From Pseudomonas cannabina (GTDB lineage: Bacteria > Pseudomonadota > Gammaproteobacteria > Pseudomonadales > Pseudomonadaceae): a stretch of DNA of 64,000 nt. Both the position numbers and the translations under genes were made by a program. Below, piece by piece: positions 1 to 8,977 of the stretch (positions are counted from its first letter, which is position 1; every line of letters starts with the position of its first letter). The notes under the pieces are model-generated. The model was not told the DNA's origin. It saw nothing but the letters and a program-made list of their open reading frames with translations, and made no database searches. Location of the stretch: positions 4,229,501 to 4,293,500 of the forward strand of contig NZ_FNKU01000001.1 in NCBI RefSeq assembly GCF_900100365.1. Direction: 5' to 3'.

Positions 1-2
1 TG

Positions 3-362
3 GAGAAAATCACGCCGATTGCCCGGCTGCTCGATCAGGCGCAGGGGATTGATGAGCACATCAAGTCGATTGCCGTGCAACAAGCCAAGATCGACGACAC
101 TTCCCTGACCCCGTCCGCTCAGGTATTGGCCAGTATGCAAGCGCATAACGAGGGCTTTACGGCTTTCTCCCTGCGCCAGAGCCAGGTCCATGCCGAATAC
201 TTCCGCACCCACCCGCTGAGCGCCGAAGAACAGGCGCACTTCGAAGCCCTGGCCAAAACCTCCATCGAGGAACAGGCCGAGCTGGAAGCCACGGAAGAAG
301 TGGTGGATTTTGACACCTTTGTCGGGTCGTACCAGGCGAGCATTCTGTCGATCAGTAACTGA
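3..362 (+). CDS. gshA: Glutamate-cysteine ligase, C-terminal end (partial)
   Basis: Only the last 119 codons are in the window; the frame is open from base 3 and ends in TGA. The product would make gamma-glutamylcysteine, the first step of glutathione synthesis. The assignment rests on the C-terminal sequence resembling Pseudomonas GshA and on position: gshA lies beside argA in pseudomonads. No catalytic residue can be checked because the ATP-grasp-like core is upstream of the window. A GTG at 75 is internal, not a start, since the frame continues upstream in conserved-looking sequence. Confidence 0.75.
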   Translation, partial: EKITPIARLLDQAQGIDEHIKSIAVQQAKIDDTSLTPSAQVLASMQAHNEGFTAFSLRQSQVHAEYFRTHPLSAEEQAHFEALAKTSIEEQAELEATEEVVDFDTFVGSYQASILSISN

Positions 363-375
363 GCCGCGCAATTAC

Positions 376-467
376 TGTGGGAGTGAGCTTGCTCACGAAA
401 GGGACGGTTCAAACGCCCCTTTCCTGGGGCTTGTACCAGCCTCTTCGTGAGCAAGCTCACTCCCACA
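376..467. repeat. REP-type inverted pair between gshA and argA
   Basis: Two 24-bp arms (376-399 and 444-467) are exact reverse complements and contain the core GAGCTTGCTC or its complement. They flank about 44 bp. The same arm recurs at 48737 and, varied, at 22405. This is the usual pseudomonad REP arrangement between convergent genes and can fold as a large hairpin, so it may also end transcription of gshA and argA. Confidence 0.85.
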
Positions 468-499
468 AAATATAGCCAAGAGTGCTCTGCGTCCCCTCC

Positions 500-1798
500 T
501 CAAATCGCTTTTTCGAAGATCTTCGAATTACGCTGGAAGTTGTACAGCGACGCGCGGGCGCTCGGCAGGCGGTCGACGCTGCTGGGCTCGAAGCCGCGCT
601 CGCGGAACCAGTGTGCGGTGCGCGTAGTAAGAACGAACAGGGTTTTGAGGCCCAGCGCTCGGGCGCGGTTTTCGATGCGCTCCAGCAGTTCGTCACCGCG
701 TCCGCCGTGACGGTATTCCGGGTTGACGGCCAGACACGCCAGCTCGCCCGCCTCCGAATCGGCAATCGGGTACAGCGCCGCACAGGCGATGATCAAACCT
801 TCCCGCTCAACCACGCTGAATTGAGTGATCTCACGTTCCAGCACTTCACGGGAACGGCGTACCAGAATGCCCTGCTCTTCGAGCGGCGTAATCAGGTCCA
901 TCAAACCACCGACGTCCTCGATGGCCGCCTCACGAACCAGCTCAAACTGCTCCTGCGCCACCAGCGTGCCGCCACCGTCGCGGGTAAACAGTTCGGTCAG
1001 CAGCGCGCCATCTTCGGCATAACTGACGATATGGCTGCGTGCCACACCGCCGCGACAGGCTTCGGCCGCCGCATCCAGCAACTCCGCCTGATAGTTGCCG
1101 CCCAGGCGCTGCAAATGCGCGGGCACCTGTTGCGGACGCAACTCACGCACCAGTCGGCCCTGCTCGTCCAGCAGACCGGTTTCCTCGCCGAACAGCAGCA
1201 GCTTGTCGGCCGCCAGATCGATGGCTGCGCGGGTGGCGACGTCTTCACAGGCCAGATTGAAAATCTCGCCGGTCGGTGAGTAGCCCAGCGGCGACAACAG
1301 CACGATATGACGCTCATCCAGCAAGCGATTGATGCCCTTGCGGTCGACCCGACGCACCTCGCCGGTGTGCTGGTAATCGACGCCCTCGAGCACCCCGATC
1401 GGCCGTGCAGTCACCACGTTGCCGCTGGTCACCCGCAGGCGTGAGCCCTGCATCGGCGAAGCCGCCATGTCCATCGACAGGCGCGCTTCGATGGCAATGC
1501 GCAACTGGCCTACGGCGTCGATCACGCATTCCAGGGTTTCGGTGTCAGTGATGCGCAAGTCACGGTGATAACGCGGCGTAATCCCGCGTTGGGCCAGACG
1601 GCTTTCGATCTGTGGACGCGAACCGTGAACCAGTACCAGACGCACGCCCAGGCTGTGCAGCAGCACCAGGTCGTGGACGATATTGCCGAAGTTGGGATGC
1701 TCTACGCCGTCGCCGGGGAGCATGACGACGAAGGTGCAATCGCGGTGGGCATTGATGTAAGGAGACGCATGGCGAAGCCAGTTGACGTATTCGGGCAT
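500..1798 (-). CDS. argA: N-acetylglutamate synthase
   Basis: Makes N-acetylglutamate from glutamate and acetyl-CoA, the first step of arginine synthesis. The 432-residue protein has an amino-acid-kinase-like N-terminal domain (about 1-290, with LVLVHGSRPQIE near 65) and a C-terminal GNAT acetyltransferase domain (about 290-432, with CLAVNPEYRHGGRGDEL). The start MPEYVNW at 1798 gives the usual family length; the frame stays open 16 codons further upstream but that extension looks unlike the family. Convergent with gshA, and argE lies upstream on the same strand, 126 bp away, giving a small arginine cluster. Confidence 0.96.
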   Translation of the reverse strand: MPEYVNWLRHASPYINAHRDCTFVVMLPGDGVEHPNFGNIVHDLVLLHSLGVRLVLVHGSRPQIESRLAQRGITPRYHRDLRITDTETLECVIDAVGQLRIAIEARLSMDMAASPMQGSRLRVTSGNVVTARPIGVLEGVDYQHTGEVRRVDRKGINRLLDERHIVLLSPLGYSPTGEIFNLACEDVATRAAIDLAADKLLLFGEETGLLDEQGRLVRELRPQQVPAHLQRLGGNYQAELLDAAAEACRGGVARSHIVSYAEDGALLTELFTRDGGGTLVAQEQFELVREAAIEDVGGLMDLITPLEEQGILVRRSREVLEREITQFSVVEREGLIIACAALYPIADSEAGELACLAVNPEYRHGGRGDELLERIENRARALGLKTLFVLTTRTAHWFRERGFEPSSVDRLPSARASLYNFQRNSKIFEKAI

Positions 1799-1924
1799 GA
1801 CAACAAGAGCCTGTAGATAAAATGGACGAAAAGAAAAAGCACGCACAACGGTGTGGTGGTTATCGTCGGAACAGGCTTGGCAACACGCGCAGTCTCCTTT
1901 TCTTCAATATGTGTGGAACCTGAC

Positions 1925-3073
1925 TCACTGGGGCGTCAGGCAGTAGTGCTCGATCAACTGACGTAACAGACGCACTGTAGGGTCCAGACGTGACATTTCG
2001 AGGTATTCCCCCGGCTGATGCGCGCAGGCGATATCACCCGGGCCGAGCACCAGTGTTTCACAACCAAGGCGCTGAAGATAAGGCGCTTCGGTGCCGAACG
2101 CTACTGCTGCGGCCGTATGACCGGTCAGCCGTTCAGCCACACGCACCAGTTCCGCGTCGGCCACCTGTTCGAACGGCGCACACTCGGGGAACAGTGGCGC
2201 GTAGTCGATCTGCACCTGATGCTTTTCGGCGAGTGGTTGCAGCTTCTGCCGGATCGCCGAACGCAGTACGTCCGGGTCCATGCCCGGCAGCGGGCGCAGG
2301 TCGAACTCCAGCGAACACTGACCGCAGATCCGGTTCGGGTTGTCGCCGCCATGAATGCAGCCCAGGTTGAGGGTCAGTTGCGGTACGGTAAATTGCGGAT
2401 TGCGGTATTCCAGCTGCCACTGGTTGCGCAGGCCCTTGAGTTCGCTGATCGCGTCGTGCATCGCTTCCAGCGCGCTGTGCCCGAGGCTCGGATCCGAAGA
2501 ATGACCGCTGCGCCCGAGAATGTGAATGCGCTCCATCATCACGCCTTTGTGCATGCGGATCGGCTTGAGCCCGGTCGGCTCGCCAATCACCGCCGCACGG
2601 CCCAGCGGGCGTCCGGCGTCTGCCAGCGCACGTGCCCCGGCCATCGAGCTTTCTTCATCGCAGGTCGCCAGGATCAGCAACGGCTGCTTGAACGGCTGAT
2701 CGAGCAGACCACGCACCGCCTCAATGACCAGCGCAAAGAAACCCTTCATGTCACAACTGCCCAGCCCGACCCAGCGACCATCGACTTCGGTCAGTTTCAG
2801 CGGGTCGGTTTTCCACAGCGCTTCGTCGAACGGCACAGTGTCGCTGTGCCCCGCCAGCACCAGGCCACCGGGCCCCGTGCCGAACGTCGCCAGCAGGTTG
2901 AACTTGCCGGGCGAAACCTGCTGGATATCACAGGCAAAACCCAGGTCACCGAGCCATCCGGCCAGCAGGTCGATGACAGGCCGGTTGGTCTGGTCCAGAG
3001 AAGGCTGAGTGCAGCTCACCGAGGGCGCAGCGATCAAGGCGGCAAACTGGTCTTTCATGGACGGCAACGGCAT
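1925..3073 (-). CDS. argE: Acetylornithine deacetylase
   Basis: Zinc-dependent M20-family hydrolase removing acetate from N-acetylornithine. The 382 residues include metal-binding landmarks LAGHSDTVPF (about 73-82), the LGSCDMKG segment and the catalytic acid pair in CDEESS (about 137). The central dimerisation domain follows, and the C-terminal histidine lies in ACAHQPGEY. The start at 3073 is preceded by AGGAAA. It lies upstream of argA on the same strand. The divergent gene at 3236 leaves a 162-bp shared promoter region. Confidence 0.95.
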   Translation of the reverse strand: MPLPSMKDQFAALIAAPSVSCTQPSLDQTNRPVIDLLAGWLGDLGFACDIQQVSPGKFNLLATFGTGPGGLVLAGHSDTVPFDEALWKTDPLKLTEVDGRWVGLGSCDMKGFFALVIEAVRGLLDQPFKQPLLILATCDEESSMAGARALADAGRPLGRAAVIGEPTGLKPIRMHKGVMMERIHILGRSGHSSDPSLGHSALEAMHDAISELKGLRNQWQLEYRNPQFTVPQLTLNLGCIHGGDNPNRICGQCSLEFDLRPLPGMDPDVLRSAIRQKLQPLAEKHQVQIDYAPLFPECAPFEQVADAELVRVAERLTGHTAAAVAFGTEAPYLQRLGCETLVLGPGDIACAHQPGEYLEMSRLDPTVRLLRQLIEHYCLTPQ

Positions 3074-3235
3074 GGACGTTTCCTGTAATCAAGACAAAAC
3101 AGGGATCATTATAGGGCCATAGCCACCCAGGAATAAACCGTTTCGGGCCATGTCCTGTACACTGCCGCCCTTAGCAGCCGTTCATCCATGGGCTGCGCTC
3201 CCGTTATCAGTATCAGCGTTTGGATTCCCCCGGCC

Positions 3236-4603
3236 ATGCAAAAAGAAACAGAAATCAAACTCCGCGTCAGCCGCGAGACCCTCGCTGCACTGCGCGAACA
3301 CCTGTTGCTCAAGAAGCGCAACAAAAGTGGCTGGGAGCGCCTGGAACTGTCGAACCAGTATTTCGACACCCCGGAGCGTGAGCTGGCGCAGGCCAAGGTG
3401 GCGCTGCGCATCCGTCGTGACGGCGATCAGATCATCCAGACCATGAAGACCCGCGGGCAAAGCGTGGCCGGCCTGTCCGAGCGCAACGAATACAACTGGG
3501 ACCTGACCAAAGCCAAGCTGGACCTGAAAAAACTCGAAGGCGATTGCTGGCCAGAGCAACTGGCCGAGCTGGACAAGAAAACCATCAAGCCGCTGTTCAC
3601 CACCGATTTCATCCGTGAAAAAGCTGAAATTGCCTGGGGTCGCGGCAAGACCAAAGTCGTGATCGAAGCTGCGCTGGACCTTGGCCAGGTGGTGGCAGGC
3701 AAGCAGAAGGAAGAAATATGCGAGCTGGAACTGGAGCTGCGCGAAGGTGATCCGGCCGCCCTGCTGGAACTGGCTGCCGAACTGGCCGCCAGCCTGCCGT
3801 TGATGCCGTGCGACATCAGCAAGGCCGAGCGCGGTTATCGCCTGCTCGACGCCAGCAGCTACGCGCTGAGCCTGCCTGCACCGACGCTGCACTCAGAAAC
3901 GCCGCTGGACGACGCCTACTCGGCGTTGGCCTGGCACCTGCTGGGCAGCAGCCAGCGTCTGGCCGAGCAATACCGTTTCAATGGCCACTGGCGACTGCTG
4001 CAGGACTGGGTCGAGATGCTGGCTGAGCTGCGGGCACTGACCAGCAGTCTGGGTCAGGCCGCACCGCGCAGTTCGTCGGCGCAACTGCGTACCGCACTGG
4101 ACGCCTTGCTGGAAGACTGGCGCCCGTTGGTTCAGGCCGGTCAGGAAGATGGCGATGTACGCGGCGCAGCGCACGAGCAGTTTCTGGAAGAGTTGCAGGA
4201 CACCCGCTGGGGCGAGTTCTCGCTGAACACTTCGCGCTGGTTGCTGGCCCGCAGCTGGACCGCCGAGCGCAATACCCGCGGCAACCGCCAGGGCGCTGCG
4301 CTGTTGAGCAGCTGGCTACCGCGCCTGCTGGGTGAAGAAGCGACCTCACTGCAACTGAGCCGTTATCAGCAGCAGCCGGAAGACCTTGCCGAGCAACTGC
4401 CGCGCATCGAGCGCATCCAGGCCTGGCTGCACTGGGCACGTGGCGCGCTGGACCTGCCGGAGCTGGACCGTCTGTACGGCGAACTGCGCAAACTGGAAGA
4501 ACTGGCTCACCTGGACATCAGCGACGAAGTCCTCGACGCCCGCGTTCAGCAAGCGATCACCGTGTTCCAGAGCCGCGCGTGGAAGACTTTGTTGCGTTTG
4601 TGA
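3236..4603 (+). CDS. CYTH and CHAD domain inorganic triphosphatase
   Basis: A 455-residue protein. The N-terminal CYTH domain opens with the ETEIKL signature (residues 4-9), whose glutamates and lysine bind metal and triphosphate; the tunnel continues to about residue 200. A CHAD domain, helical with many conserved basic residues and known to bind polyphosphate, fills roughly 220-455. E. coli YgiF has the same layout and hydrolyses inorganic triphosphate. The ATG at 3236 puts the signature at the N-terminus as in relatives; the frame extends 16 codons further up without family resemblance. Confidence 0.9.
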   Translation: MQKETEIKLRVSRETLAALREHLLLKKRNKSGWERLELSNQYFDTPERELAQAKVALRIRRDGDQIIQTMKTRGQSVAGLSERNEYNWDLTKAKLDLKKLEGDCWPEQLAELDKKTIKPLFTTDFIREKAEIAWGRGKTKVVIEAALDLGQVVAGKQKEEICELELELREGDPAALLELAAELAASLPLMPCDISKAERGYRLLDASSYALSLPAPTLHSETPLDDAYSALAWHLLGSSQRLAEQYRFNGHWRLLQDWVEMLAELRALTSSLGQAAPRSSSAQLRTALDALLEDWRPLVQAGQEDGDVRGAAHEQFLEELQDTRWGEFSLNTSRWLLARSWTAERNTRGNRQGAALLSSWLPRLLGEEATSLQLSRYQQQPEDLAEQLPRIERIQAWLHWARGALDLPELDRLYGELRKLEELAHLDISDEVLDARVQQAITVFQSRAWKTLLRL

Positions 4604-4663
4604 CAGTCCTCGAACCACGATGATTCTCGTGGCTACGCTGCGTGCTCGTCGTTATACATAAAT

Positions 4664-4693
4664 CCTGAAAGCCCAAAATACTGGGTTTTCAGG
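4664..4693 (+). terminator. Hairpin downstream of the CYTH-CHAD gene
   Basis: CCTGAAAGCCCA and TGGGTTTTCAGG form a near-perfect stem around a short loop 60 bp past the stop codon. The tail after the stem is not a strong U run, so termination efficiency is uncertain. Confidence 0.55.
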
Positions 4694-4721
4694 CTTCTGT
4701 CGGCAGGGCGCGGGACCGGAC

Positions 4722-4880
4722 CGGGGCGACGCTTCGCTTGTTCGCGAAGACGTCAGGCCCGCCACAACCTGATATACGGCAGCACAAATGGTGTTTCTGA
4801 ATTTATGCCTGAACGGCTTTCCTCAATGATCCATTTGGTGCCTGATGATCAGCCTTCGTGGACAAGTCCACTCCCACAGG
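4722..4880. repeat. REP-like half-sites in the 410-bp gap before the GspE gene
   Basis: A palindromic block at about 4722-4749 (CTTCGCTTGTTCGCGAAG) and a second at 4853-4880 (CGTGGACAAGTCCACTCCC) resemble the pair at 10686-10782. They are diverged REP elements. Apart from these and the hairpin at 4664, the gap 4604-5013 shows no gene. Confidence 0.6.
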
Positions 4881-5013
4881 GGCACATCCCCCCTCCCGGC
4901 TGAAACCATTTAGCTGCTACAGTAATTCCCGGTCGCACAGAAGGCGCAACGCTGTCACGCTTGGCGTCTACTCTTGCTCATCGTCTGATGATGAATAGTC
5001 TCAAGGAGCGCGC

Positions 5014-6798
5014 ATGGCAGCCCTGGCCCCCTCTTCACAGGATCGCTGGCTCGATCTGAACGATGTGTTGCGCGATCTGGTCGCGGAAGGCTCTCTCGGC
5101 CAGGACGACTCGGAAATCGCGCTTGTCCAGCGCCGCAGTGCGGCGAACATTCAGCTGCACCCTCTCGAATTTCTCGCTTCTCTACAGTTTGACGACCTGA
5201 AGCGGCCCGGCAAAAAGCTCGACCTGGAAACCCTCACCGCCTGGCTGGCGAAAGCCTGCGACCAGCCGTACATGCGCATCGACCCGCTGAAGATCAACGT
5301 GGCAGCCGTCACGCCATTGATGTCCTACGCCTTCGCCCAGCGGCACAAGATTCTCGCCGTGGCAGTGGACCGCGAGTCGGTGACCATCGCCAGCGCCCAG
5401 CCATATGTGCGCTCGTGGGAAGCCGACCTCGCCCACGTACTCAAACTGCAGGTGAAACGCGTCGTTGCCAACCCGACAGACATCCAGCGCATGGCGATGG
5501 AGTTTTTCCGGCTGGCGAAATCGGTCAGCGGTGCCAACGCGTCCGAACAGAAAATGAGCAACATGGGCAACTTCGAACAGTTGCTCAAGCTCGGTGCCAG
5601 CGATCAGGAACCGGACGCCAACGACGCGCACATCGTCAATATCGTCGACTGGCTGTTCCAGTACGCGTTCCAGCAACGTGCCAGCGACATTCATATCGAG
5701 CCGCGCCGCGAACAGGGCACCGTGCGTTTTCGCATCGACGGCGTGCTGCACAACGTCTATCAGTTTCCGGCGCAAGTGATCATGGCGATTGTCAGCCGCC
5801 TGAAAAGTCTGGGCCGGATGAACGTCGCTGAAAAGCGCAAGCCGCAGGACGGCCGCGTCAAGACCACTACGCCTGAGAACCGCGAAGTGGAGCTGCGCCT
5901 GTCGACCTTACCGACGGCGTTCGGCGAAAAGATGGTGATGCGGATTTTCAACCCCGAAGTGCTGCTCAAGGACTTCGACCAGTTGGGTTTTTCCAGTGAC
6001 GACCTGCGGCGCTGGCAGGACATGACCCGCCAGCCCAACGGCATCATTCTGGTCACCGGCCCGACCGGTTCGGGCAAGACCACCACGCTGTACACCACCC
6101 TCAAGAAGCTGGCGACCTCGGAGGTCAACCTCTGCACCATCGAAGACCCTATCGAAATGGTCGAGCCGGCCTTCAACCAGATGCAGGTGCAGCACAACAT
6201 CGATCTGAGCTTCGCTGCCGGTGTGCGCGCGCTGATGCGGCAAGACCCGGATATCATCATGATCGGCGAAATTCGCGACTTGGAGACGGCCGAAATGGCG
6301 ATTCAGGCCGCACTGACCGGTCACTTGGTGCTGTCGACCCTGCACACCAACGACGCGCCCAGCGCCATTAGCCGCATGCTCGAACTGGGCGTGCCGCATT
6401 ACCTGCTCAAGGCGACCATTCTCGGCGTCATGGCGCAACGCCTGGTGCGCACGCTGTGCCCGCACTGCAAGGCGCCGATCAACCTGAACGAAACCGACTG
6501 GCAAACCCTGACCCGCCCCTGGCAAGCGCCTGTACCGCCCGGCGCGCATCAGGCAGTCGGCTGCGTGGAATGTCGCGACACCGGTTATCGGGGCCGGGCC
6601 GGGGTCTACGAGATCATGGTCATGTCCGACAACATCAAGGCACTGATCTCCGCAGACCTGGACCTGACTGCCATGCGCCGTCAGGCGTTCAAGGAGGGCA
6701 CCCGCAGCTTGCGTCTGTCTGGCGCGCAAAAAGTCTCGGCCGGGCTGACTACACTTGAGGAAGTACTGCGGGTGACACCGCAAAGCGAACAGCGCTGA
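5014..6798 (+). CDS. GspE/PilB-family secretion or pilus assembly ATPase
   Basis: A 594-residue type II/IV secretion ATPase. The N-terminal domain (about 40-170) precedes the ATPase core, with Walker A GPTGSGKTT near 349, the Asp-box and Walker B MIGEIRDLETAE near 418, and a zinc motif made of CPHC near 482 and CVEC near 517. These hexamers power pseudopilus or pilus assembly at the inner membrane. No other secretion gene is adjacent, so whether it serves a type II system, type IV pilus or stands alone cannot be told here. RBS AAGGAG lies upstream of the ATG. Confidence 0.88.
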   Translation: MAALAPSSQDRWLDLNDVLRDLVAEGSLGQDDSEIALVQRRSAANIQLHPLEFLASLQFDDLKRPGKKLDLETLTAWLAKACDQPYMRIDPLKINVAAVTPLMSYAFAQRHKILAVAVDRESVTIASAQPYVRSWEADLAHVLKLQVKRVVANPTDIQRMAMEFFRLAKSVSGANASEQKMSNMGNFEQLLKLGASDQEPDANDAHIVNIVDWLFQYAFQQRASDIHIEPRREQGTVRFRIDGVLHNVYQFPAQVIMAIVSRLKSLGRMNVAEKRKPQDGRVKTTTPENREVELRLSTLPTAFGEKMVMRIFNPEVLLKDFDQLGFSSDDLRRWQDMTRQPNGIILVTGPTGSGKTTTLYTTLKKLATSEVNLCTIEDPIEMVEPAFNQMQVQHNIDLSFAAGVRALMRQDPDIIMIGEIRDLETAEMAIQAALTGHLVLSTLHTNDAPSAISRMLELGVPHYLLKATILGVMAQRLVRTLCPHCKAPINLNETDWQTLTRPWQAPVPPGAHQAVGCVECRDTGYRGRAGVYEIMVMSDNIKALISADLDLTAMRRQAFKEGTRSLRLSGAQKVSAGLTTLEEVLRVTPQSEQR

Positions 6799-6937
6799 CA
6801 GGGTTGGAAGCGCTGCTCCAGAAGCCTGACGTCATGGCGAGCCAGCTAAAGTGAACTAAGTGGTACACATTAATTGAACTAGTTCATGGCTTTAGCTATC
6901 CAACCCCTCAGAACAACCACAGTCGGAGTATCTCACC

Positions 6938-7258
6938 ATGCGTCTCAAGTTTGCTGTCGCCACCGTAGCCTTGCTTTCCATCCCGATGGGTTCAGCGATG
7001 GCTGACACCTTCTGGCGTAACGTATTGTCCTCGGGCGCCACCACTGGCTCGAGTTATCTCACCTTTAAGGATCACAAGCTGATCGTTGCTGCTCAGGATG
7101 ATGCAGGCAGCTACGTTGCCAGCAACGGCGACATTCGTGGCCCGTTTCTGGAAGCCGCTATCCAGCAGGTTCGTAAAGAAAATCCTGGTTTGAAAGCGAC
7201 CGACATGGAACTGGCCAACGCCATCCTGGACAAGAACCTGGTTGCAGAAAGCCAGTAA
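6938..7258 (+). CDS. Exported DUF2388 family protein
   Basis: A 106-residue protein with a clear signal peptide (hydrophobic residues 4-20, likely cleaved after SAMA near 22). The mature part contains TTGSSYLTF and a region rich in small residues, matching the small periplasmic DUF2388 family common in pseudomonads. Function is unknown. It stands alone between the secretion ATPase and gcvH and shares a bidirectional terminator with gcvH. RBS CGGAGT lies 8 to 12 bases before the ATG. Confidence 0.85.
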   Translation: MRLKFAVATVALLSIPMGSAMADTFWRNVLSSGATTGSSYLTFKDHKLIVAAQDDAGSYVASNGDIRGPFLEAAIQQVRKENPGLKATDMELANAILDKNLVAESQ

Positions 7259-7270
7259 GTGTCACGCATA

Positions 7271-7299
7271 AAAAATGCCGCTCGATGAGCGGCATTTTT
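7271..7299. terminator. Bidirectional terminator between the DUF2388 gene and gcvH
   Basis: AAAAATGCCGCTC and GAGCGGCATTTTT form a perfect stem with a three- to four-base loop, with A and T runs on both sides. It can end transcription from either convergent gene. Confidence 0.92.
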
Positions 7300-7310
7300 G
7301 TGTCCGGCGG

Positions 7311-7697
7311 TTACTCGCCGATCGCGCTTTTGTAGCCTGCGGCGTCCAGCAGCCTGGCCAGATCGGCCTCTGCACTGGCTGGCTTGAGCTTGAAGATCCA
7401 GCCCCCGTACGGATCGCTATTGAGCAACTCGGGCGAACCGGCCAACGCCTCATTGACCTCGACAACGTCACCGGCCACTGGCGAGTAGATGTCCGAAGCG
7501 GCCTTCACAGACTCGACAACCCCGGCAGTATCACCCGCTGCGAACACTTTACCGATTTCCGGCAGTTCGACGAACACCACATCGCCCAGCGCTTCCTGTG
7601 CGTGGTCGGAAATGCCGACGGTCACGGTGCCATCAGCTTCAAGGCGCGCCCACTCGTGACTTCCAGCGAAACGCAGCTCGGCGGGAATATTGCTCAT
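7311..7697 (-). CDS. gcvH: Glycine cleavage system H protein
   Basis: Lipoyl carrier of the glycine cleavage system, shuttling the methylamine group between the P, T and L proteins. The 128-residue length is normal. The lipoylation lysine lies in ESVKAASD (K65) and the GSHEWARLE motif is at 12-20. It is 43 bp downstream of gcvT on the same strand, so gcvT-gcvH form an operon. The P protein gene is not in the window. Confidence 0.96.
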   Translation of the reverse strand: MSNIPAELRFAGSHEWARLEADGTVTVGISDHAQEALGDVVFVELPEIGKVFAAGDTAGVVESVKAASDIYSPVAGDVVEVNEALAGSPELLNSDPYGGWIFKLKPASAEADLARLLDAAGYKSAIGE

Positions 7698-7740
7698 TTA
7701 GTCATCCTCAACATCGGGTCAGAGGAAAACCCGCCATAGG

Positions 7741-8823
7741 TTAGATCAGGGTCTTGCCGTGGCGCACAAACGCTGGCTGCACCACCCGCACCGGATACCA
7801 CTTGCCGCGGATTTCCACCTCGGCCCGGTCGGCGGTTGCCATCGGAACGCGCGCCAGAGCAATGGATTTGCTCAGCGTAGGAGAGAAACTACCACTGGTG
7901 ATCTCACCTTCGCCAATTTCTGCGATTCTTACCACCTGCTGGGCCCGCAACACGCCGCGTTCTTCGAGCACCAGTCCAACCAGCTTGAAGGCTACGCCTT
8001 CGGCCCGTTCTCGTTCCAGAGCCTTGCGGCCGATGAAGTCACGGTCGGCAGGGTCCCAGGCGATGCTCCAGGCAATGTTCGAGACCAGCGGTGAAACACC
8101 TTCGCCGATGTCCTGACCGTACAGGTTCATACCGGCTTCAAGGCGCAAGGTATCGCGAGCGCCCAGGCCGATGGGGGAAATACCCGCGCCGACCAGCTCA
8201 TTGAAAAAGCTCGGGGCCTGCTCGGCCGGCAGCATGATTTCCAGGCCGTCTTCGCCGGTATAGCCCGTGCGGGCGATGAACCAGTCGGCATCATCGCGAC
8301 CTTCAAACGGTTTGAGCTCGGCAATCAACTTGCCGCGAGCACTGGAAACCAGTTCGGCAATTCTGGCCCGCGACCTTGGCCCCTGAATGGCGAGAATCGC
8401 CATCTCGCTGCGCTCGTTCAGCTGGACATCGAAATCGCCCAACTGCGCCTTCATCCAGGCAAGGTCTTTGGCACCGTTCGCCGCATTCACGACCAGACGA
8501 TAACCGTCGGCGGTGAGGTAGACGATCATGTCGTCGATAATTCCGCCAGCCTCATCCAGCATGGCACTGTAAAGCGCCCGACCTGATGTCTTCAGACGGT
8601 CGACATCATTGGCCAGCAGGTAGCGCAGCCAGGCGTTGGCCTGACGGCCGGTCACGTCGATCACGTTCATGTGAGAGACATCGAAGACCCCACAATCGCG
8701 GCGCACCTGATGGTGCTCCTCGACCTGCGATCCATAATGCAACGGCATGTCCCAGCCACCAAAATCGACCATTTTCGCGCCAAGGGCGAGGTGCAGGTCG
8801 AACAGGGGGGTACGCTGTCCCAT
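7741..8823 (-). CDS. gcvT: Aminomethyltransferase, glycine cleavage T protein
   Basis: Transfers the methylene group from the H-protein aminomethyl arm to tetrahydrofolate, releasing ammonia. 360 residues from the start MGQRTPLF at 8823, which is preceded by GGAGAAACCC. The longer frame starting 54 codons upstream would add unlike sequence, so this start is preferred. Family landmarks include FGGWDMPLHY near the N-terminus and GYTGEDGLEI near 200. The 154-bp leader before it has no recognisable glycine riboswitch. Confidence 0.95.
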   Translation of the reverse strand: MGQRTPLFDLHLALGAKMVDFGGWDMPLHYGSQVEEHHQVRRDCGVFDVSHMNVIDVTGRQANAWLRYLLANDVDRLKTSGRALYSAMLDEAGGIIDDMIVYLTADGYRLVVNAANGAKDLAWMKAQLGDFDVQLNERSEMAILAIQGPRSRARIAELVSSARGKLIAELKPFEGRDDADWFIARTGYTGEDGLEIMLPAEQAPSFFNELVGAGISPIGLGARDTLRLEAGMNLYGQDIGEGVSPLVSNIAWSIAWDPADRDFIGRKALERERAEGVAFKLVGLVLEERGVLRAQQVVRIAEIGEGEITSGSFSPTLSKSIALARVPMATADRAEVEIRGKWYPVRVVQPAFVRHGKTLI

Positions 8824-8977
8824 GGGTTTCTCCTTCCGGGCGTGGCGAAGGTGCGGGCAGAAACACTCGGCAAGCCCCCAATAGACCGGGGTTTGCAGCA
8901 CATTTACAACTGACCGAATAATCTGACAGACCGCACCGATTGCGGCGCATTGTAGCCGCAAGGTTGAGACCCCGCAC

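Noticed and set aside
8824..8977. Possible glycine riboswitch before gcvT
   Set aside because: The leader lacks the paired purine-rich conserved cores and tandem aptamer arrangement of glycine riboswitches; only an ordinary RBS is visible.
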